DNA from: Prorocentrum cordatum
Lineage: Eukaryota > Sar > Dinophyceae > Prorocentrales > Prorocentraceae
DNA length: 64,000 nucleotides
Assembly: GCA_963575745.1 (NCBI GenBank)
Contig: CAUYUJ010021671.1
Span: 160,688-224,687, forward strand
Direction of reading: 5' to 3'
Position 1 is the stretch's first letter, and every line of letters starts with the position of its first letter. Below, in pieces: positions 1 through 10,728 of this stretch. The position numbers and the translations under genes are program-made. The notes under the pieces were generated by a model. That model was not told where the DNA came from and searched no databases. It worked only from the letters and a program-made list of their open reading frames with translations.

Positions 1-29
1 CCTGAGCAGGGCCAGAGGCCCTCCTCCCC

Positions 30-275
30 CACCTCCTCCTCCACCTCCTCCTCCTCCTCCTCCTCCTCCTCCTCCTCCTCCTCTCCTCTCCTCCTCCTCT
101 CCTCCTCCTCCTCCTCCTCCTCCTCCTCCTCCTCCTCCTCCTCCTCCTCCCTCCTCCTCCTCCTCCTCCTCCCCCTCCTCCTCCTCCTCCTCCTCCTCCT
201 CCTCCCCCTCCTTCTCCTCGTCCTCGTCCTCCTCCTCCTTCTCCTCCTCCTCCTTCTCCTCCTCCCCCATCCTTG
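30..275. repeat. CTC/CCT microsatellite
   Basis: Nearly uninterrupted CTC triplets with scattered single-base slips. The run ends at the sequence block at 278-352 that is repeated after another CTC run at 16391. Confidence 0.95.
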
Positions 276-277
276 TC

Positions 278-352
278 TTCCCGAGTGGGCCTGCAGGAGG
301 GCCTTGACGGAGGCGGGACCCAGCCCCCCGAGGGTTTGGAGGCTCTGGGCCT
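278..352 (+). repeat. 75-bp dispersed repeat, copy 1
   Basis: Starts TTCCCGAGTGGGCCTGCAGG and ends in CTGGGCCTC. Positions 16391-16465 match it almost base for base. In both places it follows a CTC microsatellite and precedes an inverted-repeat element, so the three parts behave as one module. Confidence 0.9.
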
Positions 353-585
353 CATAGATGGGATCGGAGCGGATGGATCGGAGGATCGCACCGCACCGCC
401 GACGCATCGCCGACGCATCGGCGACACATCGGCGACGCATCGGCGATGCATCGGCCATGCGTCGGCGATGCATTGGCCATGCACTGGCCATGCACTGGCC
501 ACGTCGGCCTCTCGAGCAGCATCGCCGATGCATCGGCGATTCGGCGCGATCCTCCGACCCCATCTACTCCGACCCCATGCCGAGG
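350..585. mobile_element. TIR element with ATCGGCGATGC core, copy A
   Basis: The left end reads GATGGGATCGGAGCGGATGG and the right end is its approximate reverse complement, with CCTCCGACCCCAT repeated. The interior is a run of degenerate ATCGGCGATGC / GCATCGCCGAT palindromic units. Copies B (13681) and C (16462) share the same ends. It has no coding capacity, so it is MITE-like or foldback-like. Confidence 0.75.
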
Positions 586-655
586 CAACGCCGGCCCTCC
601 AAAGCGCTGTCCGTCCTGTCTGGGCCTTCATGGAGGCCCCTCGTCGTCGCGGCCG
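583..655 (+). repeat. GC-rich dispersed repeat
   Basis: The block with the pattern GCCCTCC..GCGCTG.CCGTCC...GGGCC.TCATGGAGGC recurs at 1383-1460 and, more diverged, at 15815-15915. Confidence 0.6.
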
Positions 656-744
656 GGTTTCCGCCTTGGGCGTTGGAGAATGGCTTCTGCCTTTCGAGAT
701 GCTGGGCCTGGGTGGGCAGGGCACTGCATTGCCCGCCTCACCAC

Positions 745-1143
745 CTCCTCCTCCTCCTCCTCCTCCTCGACGTTCGTTGTCGTCAGCCCTTTAGTCCCTT
801 TAGTCCTCCTCCTCCTCCTCCTCCTCCTCCTCCTCCTCCTCCTCTCCCTCCTCCTCATCCTCCTCCTCCCTCTCCTCCTCCTCCCCCTCCTCCCCCTGCT
901 CCTCCTCCTCCTCCTCCTCCTCCCCCCTCCTCCTCCCCCTCCTCCTCCTCCCCTCCTCCTCCTCCTCCTCCTCCTCCTTCTCCTCCTCCTCTCCTCCTCC
1001 TCCTCCTCCCAACCTCCTCCTCCTCCTTCCCTCCTCCTTCTCCTCCTCCTCCTCCTCTCCTCCTCCTCCCCCTCCTCCTTCTCCTCTTGTCCTCCTCCTC
1101 CTCCTCCTCCTCCTCCTCCTCCTCCTCCTCCTCCTCCTCCTCC
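745..1143. repeat. CTC microsatellite
   Basis: Long CTC/CCT run with CCC, CTT and TCC interruptions. It creates long artefactual open frames of poly-Leu, poly-Pro and poly-Ser on both strands. Confidence 0.95.
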
Positions 1144-1186
1144 TACGTGCATGTACTACTCATTACCCCCTCTACTCGGGCGGCGT

Positions 1187-1189
1187 GGC

Positions 1190-1250
<61 letters not shown>

Positions 1251-1251
1251 A

Positions 1252-1312
<61 letters not shown>

Positions 1313-1348
1313 CGAGGACGAGGACGAGGACGACGACGAGGACGACGA
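1187..1348. repeat. GAC microsatellite
   Basis: About fifty GAC triplets, broken once by AGC near 1251 and decaying to GAG/GAC at the 3' end. The poly-Asp, poly-Thr and poly-Arg frames it opens are artefacts. Confidence 0.95.
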
Positions 1349-1436
1349 AGGCCACGACCGGGAAGGCTTTGGAGGGCCAGCCGAGACGACGCCAGCCCTC
1401 CCGAGCGCTGCCCGTCCCGTCGGGGCCTCCATGGAG

Positions 1437-1955
1437 GCTCCCCGTCGCAACAAGGCCGGACGTCCGCGACGAGAAAAGCCCCAAAAAGGCCCCAAGACGG
1501 CCCCCAAAAGGGCTCAAGAGAACGAACACGAACCGACAATCCGAGCCTTCCGCCCCAAGAATCAAGAAGCCCCCAGGAGGCCCCAAGAGGCGCCCAGGAG
1601 ATCCCAAATATCAAGAGGCTCTCCGTCGCAAAAAAGGCCAGAGGTCCGCGACGAGAAAAAGCCCAGAGGGGGCCCAAGACGGCCCCCAAAGGGCTCAAGA
1701 GAACGAACATAGGGGGCCACATGCGAGCCCTACCCCTACCCCCCGCGATTTCTGATGGAGAGGGTAGGGTTCACTTCGCTCGGGAGCTCCCGAACGACGT
1801 GAACCCCACCCTCCCCCTCAGCAATCGTGGGGGGGTAGGGGAAGGTTCGCGTGTGGCCCCCTAGAAAGCGAACCGACAATCCGAGTCCTCCGCCCCAAGA
1901 GGCAAGAGGCCAACCGGGAGGCTCCAAGAGGCGCCCAGGAGCTCCCGAGGGGCCC
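1437..1955 (+). repeat. 180-bp tandem duplication, second copy interrupted
   Basis: Unit 1 occupies 1437-1616. Unit 2 starts at 1617 with the same GGCTC.CCGTCGCAA sequence and runs to 1709, then resumes at 1869 (CGAACCGACAATCCGAG) after an insertion. Matches to unit 1 are close on both sides of the insertion, so unit 1 is an empty-site reference. Confidence 0.85.
1710..1868. mobile_element. 159-bp palindromic insertion
   Basis: Positions 1710-1863 form a near-perfect palindrome: two 77-nt arms meet at GAGCTC (centre 1786/1787) with no loop and roughly 83% identity between arms. The ends are TAGGGGGCCACA and its complement. Five further bases (GAAAG) separate the right end from the resumed target sequence. 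The uninterrupted target is visible at 1519-1530 in the neighbouring duplicate. There is no ORF and no clean target-site duplication. Confidence 0.85.
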
Positions 1956-3440
1956 GCAGGGAGCTCCCGAGAGGCGTCCGTGGGCCGATGCTGAGGGGGC
2001 GGTGGGCCAGGCGGGAGGGTCGCCGCGGTCTCGGCCGCGCCCCCCCGCCGAGCAGAGGCCCCGCGTGCGAGCCCGGGTCGCGGCGGGGTCCACAGGCATG
2101 CCCACGGCGCGCGAGCGCGGCACGCGGGGCCACTCGGCGCGCGGAGCAGGAGGCCACGCGCATGCGCCGCGACAGGGGTCGTCCGCGGTCCGAGTCTGGC
2201 CTGGACGCAACGAGAGCTGCATGGGCGATGCGGCGCAAAGGCAGTATGCGCTAAGGTAGACATGGGGCTGGCGGCCTGCGAAGCGCAACCAGGTCAAACT
2301 ATATGCAGACGCCGCGGGCTCGTGACGCGCACCAGCTCAAACTGAGGGAACGAGCATGCGCGATGGTAGGCTGGAACATTCGGGCCAACTAGGCCTATGC
2401 GGTTGGTGGGCTCGGAACATGCGCGAAACGAAACCGCTGCGAGATTGACCTCTCAACTGTGCCAACTAGGCTGAGAGAAAACGTACATGCGATGTCCGTG
2501 CGCGACATCACGGTCTGCACTGCACCGAGTGATGCGCCAGCGATCGGTAAATTTGGGACCAAGCTACTCCAAAATCATCAGCGTCACGGGGAAGCTTCCG
2601 AAATTGTTCAGGCCCTTATGATGATGCGACGCGTGCTGGGCCACCTGGCGGGCATGGGGAGGGGCAACGAGGGGTCCAACGGATGCGCTAGTTGTTTACG
2701 GGTCCTGCCTGGGCAGGCCTGGGAAATGGTCAGACTGGGTACGACTGGCACGCCCACCTCAGCCAACACAGGGAGAGCCTTCTGTGCAAGCCTGTAATTG
2801 CTCGACCCAGGGCATGATGAGGCGATCTGTCTAGTATCTCGTGGTGAGTGGATGGTCAATGGTGAGTCGGTCAGGGGCAATCCACGATGCCCTCACAAGG
2901 CAAGACGTGTGCCAGATGCTTTTCTTTTGCGCTGTATCGGCTCACTTGACATCGACAGGCCACGACCAGCGCGGCGGCCAGACAACGGAACAGAAACATG
3001 CCAGCGCTATCAAGTGCCAGAGAGGGAGGCACTGTCGGGGAGAAAACGTACCCAGTTCGCGACAGGAGGGCGGTCGCACTCCAGATGTCACTCGTGAGCT
3101 GTCGCCGTCCCGATCAACACCAGCTGACGACACACGACTACATGCATTCGGTGGGCGAGGGGAACAGGATGGCTACAAGAGGAAATGCTGGAGGGATGCA
3201 GCAATCTCAAACCAGGGGCGCGGCTCTCGTCCTCTGGGCCGGGCCCTCACCGCGGCACGAGCCCCGTGCGTGGTGGTGCTGCCAGCGGCCCCACCAGGTC
3301 CCTTAGAGTCCTCGGTATCCCACCAGCCTTTTCGTGAGCGAATGGTTCAACTAGTTGTGCCTTCTCTCCCCCAACTTACGCTGCTCGGAGGAGGGGTTTA
3401 CCCCTGCCCCTGCCCCCTCCCCTGGGCACGGGAAGGGGGG
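1956..3440. other. no gene recognised
   Basis: GC-rich unique sequence. The open frames are short, start at GTG or overlap one another on both strands, and none has convincing protein character. Confidence 0.5.
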
Positions 3441-4020
3441 AGGGGATTCAAAATGGGCCCAAGATGGCTCCAAGAGGGACTTCGGCAGCCCAAGACGGCC
3501 TCCAAGCATGGATCAAGATAGCCGAACATGGTTCAAACTAGCCTCCTGCATACTTCCAGGAGGACCCAAGACGGCCCAAAACGGTTCCAAGTGCCCGTCG
3601 AGCCTTCCAGGGCACCCTCTAAAAGGCGACCGTCCTTCAAACACCTGGGGAACATCAGCGTGTGTTGCCGTATCGCTATTTCGCTTCCCATACGTTTTGG
3701 GGGCCTCAAGATGGCCCACGAAAGCTCCAAGAGGGGCTCAAAAGCGCCCCCAAACTGCCCCAGGAGCGCCCAAGAGACGCCCAAGAGCGGCCCCAGAGGG
3801 TCCCTAGACGCTATGTTTGAGTCTCCGAGGGGGTGGGGGGGGGGGGGGCGTGAATTACACCCTTCCCCCTTTTTGCTTTAGCCATGAATGCCAAGAGGCA
3901 TTCCCGACCTCTTCAATGAGCCCCAGGAGGGCCCCCAAACCCCCAAAGCGAGCCCCAAGAGGGCCCCCAGGGTGACCGAAGAGGACCCACAGGGGACCCC
4001 AAGAGAGCCCCTAACATTGA
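3440..4020 (+). repeat. degenerate CCAAGAGGG/CCAAGATGG repeats
   Basis: A loose 10-20 bp periodicity of CCCAAGANGG and CCCCAAGAG, similar to 1490-1700 and, on the opposite strand, to 26590-27330. It includes a G tract near 3835. No gene is evident. Confidence 0.6.
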
Positions 4021-4114
4021 CTTAGTCGTCGTTCAAAAACCTCCCACGGCAACATACCTCCAAAGCCCGACTTCTCCTCTTCCTTTTCACCGCCCGTTCC
4101 TTCCATCCTCCTTT

Positions 4115-4230
4115 CCTGTCTCCTCCTCCTCCCTCCTCCTCCTCCTCCTCCTCCTCCTCCTCCTCGTTATCCTCCTCCTCGTCCTCTGCCTCCTCCTCCT
4201 CCTCCTCCTCCTCCTCCTCCTCCTCCTCCA
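4115..4230. repeat. CTC microsatellite
   Basis: CTC triplets interrupted by GTTATC and CTCGTC; continuous with the next array. Confidence 0.9.
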
Positions 4231-4640
<410 letters not shown>

Positions 4641-4799
4641 TCCTATTCCTGGTACCGCGCCTTATTCCTCCTCCTCTTCTCCTCCTTCTTCTCTTGTCTG
4701 TCTCATCATATTCCTCGTCCTCTTCCTCCTCGTCCTCGTCCTCTTCCTCCCCCTCGTCCTCCTCCTCCTCCTATCCCCAAAATGTTCCCAGGAAGTCGA

Positions 4800-5720
4800 G
4801 CATGGCTCAACAGAGCCTCCGACGGACCTCCGAAACAAAGGCCCCGAAACAGCCTCAATATGGCCCAAGACACCTGAGCATGGCTCAAAATAGCCTCCGA
4901 CCGCCTCTAGCCGAGCATGGCTCAAGAGAGCCTCCAATAGGTCTCAAGGAAGCCTCCCATCGTGTCTGAATGGGCCGCTGGGGATCTGTGTTTTGGTCCT
5001 CGGGCGCACGAAACGAGTCGGACGCCGAGCGAGCAGGGCAGCGTGTGCAACCTGCAACGGCAAAAACAGGACGAAAGCAGAACCCGGCGTAAGGCGAAGC
5101 ACTCAGAGCGGCACGAAGAGGAACGCAGGCGGACGAGGTGGTGCACCTTGCCGTACGGGTAGAACTTCACCGCGCGCGAGCACCGAGATAGGGAACGCAG
5201 CCAAAATGGCGCGACAAAAACGAGGCCCCTCGGCGGCCAATGTGCGCGGGCAGAGCAGGTGCCACTAGCCAACCATGAAGGGCACCGAGCACCAAGCACC
5301 TGTGAAGAGCAGGCCATCCGAGAAGACGCGGACGACGCATATCCGAGGGCTGGGTAGACTGAACAAAACTTGTCGTACAGATAAGACAACAGGCCACATG
5401 ACACGACCAGCGCCGAGCGCTCCGCGCGCACGAAACTGGAAACTGAGGATGACCGGCACGACAGGGTCGTGCAAGTGAGCGCCGCCCATCGGGTAGTCTG
5501 AGGGTGGAGCGGCGGGTGGCCATGATGAGGCCGGCGCCCGCAAGCGCATGCCAGGGGGACCATGACGCCTTGGGCGAAGGGGGCCATTCGCAAGGATGGG
5601 GCACGTTCGTCCGAGCCCAACCGACATGAACCCTTGCGGCCATCACGTGGAGGGACGGACGACAGCGATGCCCCAGGGGAGCTGGCACCGCACCAGCCGG
5701 ACCATATCCACAAGAGGTTC
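4800..5720. other. no gene recognised
   Basis: The first 150 bases repeat degenerate GAGCATGGCTCAA units (4797, 4876, 4913). The rest is unique, and its overlapping frames on both strands show no recognisable domain. Confidence 0.5.
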
Positions 5721-5725
5721 ATTTG

Positions 5726-5975
5726 AGGCAGCTGATCGCTGTAAGCACACGGAAAACCTCGGCAGAGGAATTTCGAAGGTGGAGTAGGCAGCTAATTGCT
5801 GCAACGAAATGGCAGCTAATCGCTGAAGAAACACGCAGTGGACCTCGGCAGAGGAACACCCAAGGCGAAGCTCCGTCGCGGCGGGCAGTCGCGGAGGAAA
5901 CGGCTGCAGACGGACCCTGGGGAACGGGAGAAAAGGGGGGGAGGGGAAGGCAGCTGATCGCTGCAAGCACTAGAA
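5726..5975. repeat. GCAGCTGATCGCTGC repeats
   Basis: The near-palindrome GGCAGCTGATCGCTGCAAG and close variants occur near 5728, 5790, 5811 and 5951, interleaved with CCTCGGCAGAGGAA (5758 and 5841). A fifth copy sits at 10511. Function unknown. Confidence 0.75.
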
Positions 5976-6880
5976 GAGAAGCCCACCCAAGGCGGGGTGC
6001 GGAAAAGAAAGTGCGGTGGAAGTGGTGGAAGGTGGCTACAAACGGTGTCTCTTGTCGGTAGCAGGTTCGTCCCAGTCGTGGCTGCGCTCGTCCTGATTGC
6101 TACTTCGCACCACGGAGCATCGCGGTCCAGCTCTTTGCCCGGGCGCCCGGTGTTGCTCCAGTCGTCCGTCGCGTGCTCCAGGCGCGCGCGGTCGAAATTG
6201 GTGTAGAGTCTGTGCTGGTGGCTGAGAGAATGGGCGCGGTGGCCGTTCAGTCGCCAGGCAGCCAAGGATTCGTCGCAGGTGGCTTGGGATTGAATGCGTG
6301 GATCCTGTGGGACGAGACCAAGACGAGTTGCTCGGCACTCCGTCCAACTGTGCCAGACCCTGTTGAATGTGGTACCGAGCTCGGATTGCATCCTTTCGAT
6401 GAAGTCACGGCTGCTTTCGGCCGCACCTTGTGTCTCCACAAAGTGCGCGGGCGTCTTATACATCTCGCTGCCGCCATGGGCGCGGCAGCCGGTTGACGCC
6501 GGGGGGTTGGCGGTCGCCTCGCGCCAGACTCCTCGTGCCCACGCGCCAGCAGCTTGGCTGCCGGGGATCATGCGCGCTGCGTGGCCCTGCCCCTGGGATC
6601 CGTGTTCCCACGGCTTGTCGCTGGACCAGCTGGATCCGCGCGCACGCCCGTCATCGTGGACATTCCAGCTGGATCCATGGCAGGCCCACCTGTTGCCGTT
6701 GGGACTCCGCGCGCGATCCGCGTGTCGCTTAGCCTGGTCGCAGGGGCTCCATGCTTGGTCGTCCTGCGCTGGGTCGCCGCTGCCAATTGCCCCCCCCCCG
6801 CGGGCCGGGGGGGCCGCCGGCTTCCGTGCGTCAGCGTTGTCGTGGTCGCTGCCGGCTGGCGCGGCGGCGCGGAAGGTCAC
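5976..6880 (-). CDS. hypothetical minus-strand coding segment
   Basis: The minus frame is open from 6880 down past 5976. The stretch 6090-6500 has varied, protein-like composition (Trp, His, Glu, Asp and Asn rich, for example FIERMQSELGTTFNRVW) rather than the Arg/Ala/Pro strings of the other frames. I recognise no family. It lies downstream, on the same strand, of the segments at 7290-9950 and may be a further exon. The lower-coordinate end runs into the GCAGCTGATC repeats. The apparent start is GTG, so a true initiation codon is not established. Confidence 0.35.
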
Positions 6881-7289
6881 GGCGCGGGGAAGGGACTTTC
6901 AGCTGGCTTCCTCGTCGGTGGGCGAGGGGATGGGCTCGTCGTCTGCTGGGGGCTCCGGACTCGTCTGTGGCGCCTCGAGCCCCCATGTCCAATCCGGGCC
7001 CGGGTCCGAAGCCTGGCCTTCCCGGAGGCTGGGGGCCCCTCCTGGCCGCCCGTGCCTTCTGCTCCGGCCCGTGCGCTGGGCGGAGGGCGGGCTGCCTGCG
7101 CGGGCGCGGCCGCGCTGGTCGACGCTGCTGTTGGGTCTGCGTTGCTTCCGCCTGTCTCCCCGCCCGTCAGGACATCGTCCGTTAGCGCATCGGGTTCGAG
7201 GCATGCAAACCAGTCGACGAGGGCGCCAATGCCGCGGCGGGCGGTGCCGGCGCCCTTGAGTGGAGCGCCCCTCTGAGCATAGAGCCTCC

Positions 7290-7430
7290 AGGCGCGCTAT
7301 CAGAGCCCATTGGGCAAAGCGACGCACCAGACAGACGGCCGCCCATCTCTTGCCGTCCCAAGTGGCGCCAGGCGGGACTGCGTCGCCATTGGGCGCGCTG
7401 GCGTAAAGCGAACGGACCGATGTAGGTGCA
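7290..7430 (-). CDS. possible exon, unknown protein
   Basis: A short minus-strand stretch reads as plausible protein, including ATWDGKRWAAVCLVRRF and QWALIARLEAL, inside a longer open frame (6899-7618) that is otherwise Arg/Pro/Gly rich. No splice sites were assigned and no family is recognised. It sits between the coding-like segments at 6.1-6.5 and 8.0-8.4 kb on the same strand. Confidence 0.3.
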
Positions 7431-7984
7431 GGCAAACCTGCACCCCCAGGCGCCGTCGCTCCAGTCGTCCGGCGTGGGGCCCTGCTGGGAGGCGAGGGCG
7501 ATCCAGGCGTCGTCGGAGGCTGGGTCCAGACAGCGGACGTGCCTTGCCAGTGCCAGGGGAGAGGCCGTTCCCGCCCCACGCTGGTCGCCCGCTGCTGCGA
7601 ACTAGGTCTCGACATCACGGTGACTCACGGGGGGGGGCGAGGGCGGGGGGGGGCGCGGCAGGATGCTGAAGAGGTGTTCGCATCGACTGTTGTCTGGGGT
7701 GGCGTGGCGTCGTCCTGCCTTGCCGCGGCCCGCGGGTGGCCGAGCTCGCCCCGCAGGCCGCGGTCGGCGGTGGGTCTGGGCCTGGGGGGCCTGTTCGTTG
7801 GCGAGGGAGGGCGCGCGCGGACAGAGCCCCTGTCCAGAATGACCTTGAGGGCGCCGAGCGCGATGTCCCAAATGCGCACCAGACAGATGCGGCAGTGCTA
7901 GGAAGCGTTCCAGGAGGCGCCGGACCAGCACTCCACCCAACGGCCCCACTCGGGGAGGCCGCGTCGGTCGTCGCATCCCAGGCC

Positions 7985-8380
7985 AGAACTGGGCATCCAA
8001 ACAAATGAGCCGGGCGCGGGGTGGCCTGGCCCCCACGTGAACTTGACAGGCCCCCCGCTGCAGCTGTCGCAGATGGCGGAGTAAGACCCGAACTCGATGG
8101 CGCCAGCGCCGAACCGGTCGTCAATGGGACGGCACTTCGGGATAGTGCTGCCGATCTGCCCTAGGTCGTCGCTGCCGGTGGCCGTCAGGAGCGGCTGAGA
8201 CAGTGCGTAGTCGCTGCTGGGGTTTTGCGCCTGGGTTCGAACTGTTGGCATCCGTGGAGGAGTCGGGATAACGTTGCTGACCATGCCTTCGTGCTCAGCA
8301 CTGCGGTCCTTCTGGTGCGCGGCCGACTTCTCTGCCATGTTCTTTCCCCGGGGCACCTCGCCGCCGCTCTCCTCCAGGTG
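7985..8380 (-). CDS. possible exon, unknown protein
   Basis: This part of a 180-codon minus frame (7898-8440) reads with balanced composition, including IGSTIPKCRPIDDRFGAG and SYSAICDSCSGGPVKF; the CDSC pair could bind metal. A longer match to any family cannot be judged by eye. It lies in line with other minus-strand coding-like segments at 8.5-9.9 kb, so it is probably an exon of the same gene or a remnant of the same retroelement. Boundaries are approximate. Confidence 0.35.
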
Positions 8381-8499
8381 GCGTCGCTGGCAATAGGGTG
8401 CCCACCAAGGACGCGCGCGCCCAGCAACGCACGTGAACACGGCCCCTCGATCCGCGAGACCGGCCGCGTGATGCGAACATTCTGGACATGCGCAGTCTC

Positions 8500-8705
8500 G
8501 AAATCAGCGTGGATCCATGCGCGCACGTCCTTCTTTCGCCCCTGAAGCAACGCAGGCAAGGCCAGCGGCACATGATACCGTCGTTGCAGGCGAGCTCCCG
8601 ATTCTGTGCCAAGTAATTGCGGATTCGGTCGCCCTCCCATGTGCCCTCGCGGAGAACCCGCGGTCCACTCTTGCGGGCACGGGCGCCCCTCTGCCCCTCG
8701 AGAAA
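8500..8705 (-). CDS. possible exon, unknown protein
   Basis: The minus frame reads KSGPRVLREGTWEGDRIRNY and then LAQNRELACNDGIMCRWPCL with mixed, protein-like composition. It is in a different frame from the neighbouring exon candidate at 8770-9245, as expected if an intron separates them. Family unknown. Confidence 0.35.
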
Positions 8706-8769
8706 GCGCGCGCCCCCCCGAGAATAGGGCAGGGGGGATAAACTGAACGCCGGGGGCAGCGCTGAGAGG

Positions 8770-9245
8770 CGCGGGCGCGAGGAGGCTTGTCTTGCTGATG
8801 GCCATGCCTCCACCGTCGTAGCCAAGGAGGTCGCCCCCTGCTTCCCCGAGGCGCGGGTCGCTGCCTACCAGCCCGGCGTGGAGCGCGCAGACCGCGCAGT
8901 CCGCTGAGGCGAGTCCACTCAGATGGGCTGGCTCGACCGACTTCTCCAGAACTAGGAGCGCCGAGCGCAAGTGGAACTGGCTGTTCAGCGTCTCCGCCCA
9001 GGTCTGTGGACATCCAGCATCTTTCGCAATTGGGTGGTGGCGGCTCACTCGGACTAGGCAGGCGACGCGCCTCAGGGCGTCTTCCGAGCGGCCGTGGCGG
9101 TGCAGAAAGTCACCCTTGGATAGTCCCCAGGTTTCCCCGAAAAGCTCGCGCTCGCGGAAACTGACTTCCGCGGAGGCGGATGCGGCGCCCGTAGCGCTGC
9201 CAGGCTTGCAGATTCCAAAGATGGCCTCGATCGCGTCGCCTGTTC
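8770..9245 (-). CDS. probable exon, unknown protein
   Basis: About 155 codons are open on the minus strand with mostly G/C third positions. The peptide is well mixed (FRERELFGETWGLSKGDF, then TWAETLNSQFHLRSALLVLE, then DCAVCALHAGLVGSDPRLG). This is the best coding candidate in the 5-10 kb block after the spliced pair at 9545-9950. No domain is recognised. The reading becomes Ala/Pro/Gly rich below about 8770, where a splice donor may lie. No start codon is proposed because it looks internal. Confidence 0.5.
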
Positions 9246-9544
9246 CTCCTGGTCAGAGTGCGGAAACATGCGCGTCCTGGGTTCCCTCACGGTGGGCATC
9301 ATTAGGATGAGTGCGACCCGTGCCCGCGCCAACGGAACGGGGTCGATGCCTTTCCTGGTTCAACCGCTGAGCAGGGGGTTGTGCCCCGCTTGTCCGTGGA
9401 GAATGGCCTCGAGGCCGCCCATTCCTGGGCGCGCGCGGTGCCTGCTGCATTGCACGGTGGAACGCCTCCACGCGCAGGGGAACTGCTTCGCCGCGTACGG
9501 GGGCGTGCACTTGCCCAGGGTAGGAAAGCGTCGCCACCTGAAAC

Positions 9545-9950
9545 CACATCGCGGGCGATTATGCAGGTCCTCCGTCTCCGCCGCCGCGTCGCCGTCGCCC
9601 CATTTCGGTCCGAGGCCACTGGCCCGCATCATGGCGGCCCACAGCGCGTTGTAGACCAGGTTGCCTGCGTCGATGCCCAGGGTGAGCTTTTGTGACTCTG
9701 GCGCGCGTCTGCTGGCTGGTGGGCCATGCCGCACTCGCGCGGGCGCAGTCCACTCACCGTGTAAGGGGCGAAGCGAGAGCGGGCGCCCCCAGATGGGCGC
9801 GAGTTTGATGTTCAGCTGCCGGGCCAGCTTGTCCCAGGAGAAGTCTTTGTCCAGCGGGGAGTCAGCGCAGTAGGCGAAGCCATGGCCTGGCCGCCCCCCC
9901 CGGCCCTCGGCGCGGCACGGACGATATCGGAGCCGGTGCTGGTCTGCTGT
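9545..9950 (-). CDS. two exons joined by a 60-nt intron, unknown protein
   Basis: On the minus strand a frame opens after a stop at 9953-9951 and reads HGFAYCADSPLDKDFSWDKL and ARQLNIKLAPIWGRPLSLRP up to 9758, where GTGAGT follows. A second frame starts at 9697, after CGCCAG, and reads SQKLTLGIDAGNLVYNALWA and MMRASGLGPKWGDGD. Removing 9757-9698 joins the two in phase, with a split Glu codon (G plus AG). Both sides have G/C-rich third positions. The product is unknown. Upstream and downstream exons at 9977-10288 and 8770-9245 may belong to the same gene. Confidence 0.5.
9698..9757 (-). other. predicted 60-nt GT-AG intron
   Basis: The donor is G|GTGAGT (reading 9758 then 9757 downward) and the acceptor is CGCCAG|AG at 9698/9697. 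The reading frame is conserved across the junction. No RNA evidence is available. Confidence 0.45.
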
Positions 9951-9976
9951 TCAGGCGGGATCCAGCTCTGCACATC

Positions 9977-10288
9977 TCAGGACAAGCCCGCGCAGGTGTC
10001 GGGGTAGCCTTCGGGAACGTGGCCCCAGTCCGCTGGCCAATGCAAGGTATCGCCTTTGTAAAACACGGTCCGTGGTCCCAAATCGTTGACCGATTGCAAA
10101 TTGCCCCCGTTGCGCATCCACTCCGGCTTCCAGCCCTCCCACTTGGGACGATCGACGGCCCGGCCTGACATTTGGTCGAATGTCGTACCCTGTGTCATGT
10201 TCCACAGGTTCCTGGGCGACTCGAAAAATGCTCGGGCCAGGCCAGCCGTGGTCCCTTTGCTCTTCACAGCGGCGCTTGTGTTCGTCAC
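9977..10288 (-). CDS. probable exon, unknown protein
   Basis: The minus frame ends at TGA 9979-9977 and reads with convincing protein character: ARAFFESPRNLWNMTQGTTF, then DRPKWEGWKPEWMRNGGN, then GDTLHWPADWGHVPEGYP. It is Trp-rich with balanced charge, unlike artefactual frames nearby. The apparent start is GTG, so the coding part probably begins further upstream or at a splice acceptor. No family is recognised. The spliced exons at 9545-9950 follow directly on the same strand. Confidence 0.45.
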   Translation of the reverse strand: MTNTSAAVKSKGTTAGLARAFFESPRNLWNMTQGTTFDQMSGRAVDRPKWEGWKPEWMRNGGNLQSVNDLGPRTVFYKGDTLHWPADWGHVPEGYPDTCAGLS

Positions 10289-10499
10289 TGTGGAAGCGCG
10301 GTCAGCCCTCCACGCGCGCCTGGCGAATCACGCAGAACCACCCCCGGCCATCGCGCTGATGCGCCCAGGCCACGCAGAGCGCGCAGCAAAGCTCGAAGCA
10401 GGCCTTCCCGTCCTTCGCACGAGGGCCAGCTGAGTCACGCGGGCCAATGGCACGTCGTCGTGCGTCGGCATGGGGGCCCCCACGCTTTCCCCAAGTGTC

Positions 10500-10575
10500 C
10501 TTCCCGAGGCGGCAGCTGATCGCTGCAAGAACCTCGGCACGCCGGGGGGCGGGGGAATGGGGGGGAGGAGGTCAG
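10500..10575. repeat. GCAGCTGATCGCTGC repeat, distant copy
   Basis: GGCAGCTGATCGCTGCAAG at 10511-10530, followed by AACCTCGGCA, matches the cluster at 5.7-6.0 kb. It lies within the 3' end of the LINE relic. Confidence 0.7.
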
Positions 10576-10728
10576 GGGGGCATTTTCCAAAGAGCGGACC
10601 AAGTCGCCCACGGCGCAAGCATCGAAAAGGTCGGCACCTTGCCCGGGAAAGCTGTCGGGCGCGGCGCTGCGCTGCCCCGCCCGCGCGAAGTGCAGCGCAG
10701 CGTTGAGCTGTCCCGCCTCGCGAAGACG

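Noticed and set aside
358-1864. Long frames rich in Pro, Leu, Ser, Thr and Arg
   Set aside because: They are translations of CTC and GAC microsatellites on either strand; no start context or domain.
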